The notes under the pieces were generated by a model. The model ran no database searches and was not told where the DNA came from. It worked only from the letters and a program-made list of their open reading frames with translations. A program made the position numbers and the translations under genes. Positions 3,118-5,312 of a DNA stretch of 5,312 nucleotides are shown one piece after another. The stretch is from contig WFTY01000158.1 of the NCBI GenBank assembly GCA_015485245.1, positions 1 to 5,312 on the forward strand, in the 5' to 3' direction. Source of the stretch: Anaerolineales bacterium. Its GTDB lineage: Bacteria; Chloroflexota; Anaerolineae; Anaerolineales; UBA11858. How positions within the stretch are numbered: position 1 is the stretch's first letter; every line of letters begins with the position of its first letter.

Positions 3118-5312
3118 TCAGCGCTCAATCAATGGCAGATAGATGTGCCGCTCGGTCTGCGTCCCACACCAGCTCAGAAAACGGCTCAACAACTCCTGAC
3201 GGGCGGAGTCGCCATCCACTGCTTCAAAGGGGAAAGCCCAGAAGGTGCTCTTGAACACACCGTTCTCCAACGCCAGCGCCGCCGTGCCCTGATCGCCGCT
3301 CAAAGCCGGGGAGGCGAACGCTGTCGGAGTCAGGCCATCGCTGAAATTGTAGAAGGGATAACTCAAAGTATACGCCCCCAAGCCGTCAAAGGGCGCGCCC
3401 ACGCCGTTGACGGTAGTCTGCGTCACGTCGCTGGCGAAGGAATCCACTCCCAGGTAGTTACGCACAAAATCCGTCACGCCGCGGTTCCACAGATAATCCT
3501 GCCCACTAAACAGCAGACAACCGCCTGCATCCAGCCAGGCGCTCAAGGCAGCCTCGCCCTCCGCCCCCGGCCCAGCCGGGGACTTCCAGGCGTCGCCGGT
3601 GAACCAGATCGTCATGGCGTAGGGTGATAGCTGCTCCGCCGACGGCTCCACGTCGCTGTTGGCCGTATCCCAAACTACATAGTCCATCCCCAGGGCGTCC
3701 AGCGCCGCGGTGTACGTTGAGCGCACATCGGGCTGGTTGTCGTCATCATCCACCAGTAAGACTCGCGTCGCCGTCCCGGTCTGGAAACTGGCTTGCGCGC
3801 CCGCCGAAAGGCCGCACTGGTTCCCGGCGAACACGCGCCAGAAGTACTGGCTCGAATTCAGCAGCCAGTCCGAAAGTGTCGCCGTGGTTTCGGTGGTTTC
3901 CAGGCTGAAGACCACGTCGCTAAAGTCGGGATCGGTGGCGATCTCCAGGCGATAATAATCCGCCCCGGGGACAGCGGCCCACTGGAAGGTTGGGGTGATA
4001 GGCTGCCCCTGAGCACCATCAACCGGGGAAGTCAAGGCGGGGATGCCCGGAGTCTCCTGATCCACAATCAACGTAACGGCGTCGCTGTTGACCAGCGCGC
4101 CGGATGAGCCGACAATTTCAAAGGGATAACTGCCCGCGGGGATGGAAGCCGTCCCGCCCAGGGTGAGGGTGCTGCTCCCCGGCGGTGAGGCCGGATTCTC
4201 GCTCAGGGAAATCACCGCCCCCTCAGGGAGGTTGACCACCCCCAGGGTGATCGGTTCGGAAAACCCGGAGAGCGGGATCAGGTTGACGTCATAGAGCGCC
4301 TCAGCGGGGGCGCAAACCTGCACCACATCCGGGGCGGCGTCCACGCGAAAGTCCGCGCCGCAATACGATTTGGCCGCCTGCACCGCCGCCAGGGCGTTGA
4401 TCTCCCCCCACCCGGTGGCGTAGTTGGGCACCCGCGGCCCATCGCCGGTGCCATCATCATAGGGAATGGGCGTGGCAGTGCTCTCGATCAGCGTCTCGGT
4501 GGCGGCATATTCGCCAACCAGACAGGGAGCGGCATCCCACATCAACGCCACCAGGCCGGAGACGTGCGGCGCAGACATCGAAGTGCCTGACATCAGGCGG
4601 TAATCATTCCCGCTGCGATCCGCTGAACGGATGCCGACGCCGGGAGCGACAACCTGCGGTTTCAGGTTGGGGAAGCCGTTCGGGTTAGCCACATCGGGAT
4701 CATCCGTCGGCCCCCAGTTGGAATGCGAGGCGTATTGCCCATCCGTAGCCCCCGTCGACCCCACCGCGGTGACGTTGCCATAGCGCCCCGGATTGCCCAC
4801 CGTGTTCAGACCGGGCGGAGCGTCGAACCCGCAACTGGTGTTGTTGCCATTAGAAAACACCGGATAGATGCCTGCTGCCAGCCAAGCATCCACCATCCCT
4901 TTGTACCAGGTATCCAGATATTGGTTACAATCACCCCAGGAATTATTAATAACGTGCGGGCGTTTAGTCGGATCGGGGTTCTGGCGATTGAGATCCCAGG
5001 GAGCAAGCAGAAACTGCCCGCACTCCAGCAGTTCACTGTCATTGCCTTCAAAAGCCTGGCAGGCGATCCAGGTCGCCCCGGGAGCCATGCCAATTCCACC
5101 AGAACCAATCATAATCCCCATGGTGTGCGAGCCATGGCCGTGCCAGTCGTTCGGCACCGGGTCGCTGCCCCCAATGGACGGGTCCCACCAGTTGTAATTA
5201 TGGTCGAACGTGCCGTCGCCCAGGTTGCCGCGGTATTGATTCACCAGAGCCTCGTGCGTATAGTTCACCCCGGTGTCGATATTGGCGACCACAATGCCGC
5301 TGCCATCGTACC
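3118..5312 (-). CDS. Secreted S8 (subtilisin-like) serine peptidase with Ig/FnIII-like and GATase-like C-terminal domains (5' partial)
   Basis: The frame runs off the right edge. GTG at 5292-5290 lies inside the conserved GSGIVVANIDTG motif and cannot be the true start. The signal peptide and any propeptide are outside. Numbering from that GTG, the catalytic set is complete: Asp6 (NIDTGV), His53 (HGSHTMG), oxyanion Asn150 (SNGNN) and Ser238 (GTSMSAPHVSG). It should be an active endopeptidase. The catalytic domain ends near 310. Next come a beta-sandwich domain (about 312-410), an FnIII-like domain (about 415-506, starting TSPVDGA and including FQWAAVPGADYYRLEI), and a class I glutamine-amidotransferase-like domain (about 509-710, from VLLVDDDDNQPDV to LLSRFLSWCG). 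The protein ends HIYLPLIER. Ten Cys suggest disulfides in an exported protein. The ThuA/GATase-like label rests on overall pattern (VLLVDDD, LSAWLDAGGCLLFSGQD); no catalytic Cys is evident at the nucleophile position, so it is probably a binding module. The likely role is degradation of external protein for nutrition. It converges with the copper operon and shows no functional link to it. Confidence 0.93.
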   Translation of the reverse strand, partial: YDGSGIVVANIDTGVNYTHEALVNQYRGNLGDGTFDHNYNWWDPSIGGSDPVPNDWHGHGSHTMGIMIGSGGIGMAPGATWIACQAFEGNDSELLECGQFLLAPWDLNRQNPDPTKRPHVINNSWGDCNQYLDTWYKGMVDAWLAAGIYPVFSNGNNTSCGFDAPPGLNTVGNPGRYGNVTAVGSTGATDGQYASHSNWGPTDDPDVANPNGFPNLKPQVVAPGVGIRSADRSGNDYRLMSGTSMSAPHVSGLVALMWDAAPCLVGEYAATETLIESTATPIPYDDGTGDGPRVPNYATGWGEINALAAVQAAKSYCGADFRVDAAPDVVQVCAPAEALYDVNLIPLSGFSEPITLGVVNLPEGAVISLSENPASPPGSSTLTLGGTASIPAGSYPFEIVGSSGALVNSDAVTLIVDQETPGIPALTSPVDGAQGQPITPTFQWAAVPGADYYRLEIATDPDFSDVVFSLETTETTATLSDWLLNSSQYFWRVFAGNQCGLSAGAQASFQTGTATRVLLVDDDDNQPDVRSTYTAALDALGMDYVVWDTANSDVEPSAEQLSPYAMTIWFTGDAWKSPAGPGAEGEAALSAWLDAGGCLLFSGQDYLWNRGVTDFVRNYLGVDSFASDVTQTTVNGVGAPFDGLGAYTLSYPFYNFSDGLTPTAFASPALSGDQGTAALALENGVFKSTFWAFPFEAVDGDSARQELLSRFLSWCGTQTERHIYLPLIER

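Noticed and set aside
3145..4107. Several plus-strand open frames opposite the peptidase gene
   Set aside because: They are shadows of the peptidase coding strand, with Arg/Pro/Ala-rich composition, no domain and no ribosome sites.
5290..5292. GTG as the start of the peptidase
   Set aside because: It lies in the middle of the conserved strand leading to the catalytic Asp (GSGIVVANIDTG), and the frame is open to the window end, so the gene is truncated by the window.
1..5312. A defence island, mobile element, CRISPR array or RNA gene in the window
   Set aside because: No direct-repeat arrays, transposase or nuclease motifs, tRNA-like folds or rRNA segments were seen on either strand. The genes are metabolic, copper-related and secreted-peptidase genes.

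Overview
The window looks like a piece of a GC-rich bacterial chromosome. The best guess is a member of the Chloroflexota (Anaerolineae-like). This rests on the style of the secreted subtilase: beta-sandwich modules after the catalytic domain, a domain opening with VLLVDDDDN, and a short C-terminal YLPL tail. It also rests on the domain combination of the regulator. The assignment is inference, because no rRNA or other marker gene is present.

Layout: (1) Positions 3-584 (+) hold the 3' end of a membrane protein with a C-terminal domain outside the membrane; its 5' part lies off the left edge. (2) Positions 650-1825 (+) encode a complete Rossmann-fold dehydrogenase of the saccharopine dehydrogenase / lysine 6-dehydrogenase type, followed by a rho-independent terminator at 1834-1885. 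(3) Positions 1931-3065 form a compact, self-contained transcription unit. It has a near-consensus promoter (TTGACA-N16-TAAAAT) overlapped by a long AT-rich palindrome, then a regulator gene at 1993-2562 with an N-terminal DeoR-type helix-turn-helix joined to a NosL-like metal-binding domain. Next comes a closely coupled PCu(A)C copper chaperone lipoprotein gene at 2574-3002, and a terminator at 3029-3065. (4) Positions 3118-5312 (-) encode a convergent, secreted multidomain S8 (subtilisin-like) peptidase whose N-terminus lies off the right edge.

The most interesting part is unit 3. A DNA-binding domain fused to a domain of the NosL copper-chaperone family is cotranscribed with a second, extracytoplasmic copper chaperone. 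The promoter is covered by a dyad-symmetric operator candidate. The simplest reading is a one-component, autoregulated copper (or other soft metal) sensor that controls supply of copper to the outside of the membrane, for example for the CuA centre of a terminal oxidase. The domain calls are supported by sequence. The metal-sensing role and the operator are inferred.

No RNA genes, CRISPR arrays, insertion sequences, integrases or attachment sites were seen. There is no gene-free stretch longer than 300 bases.
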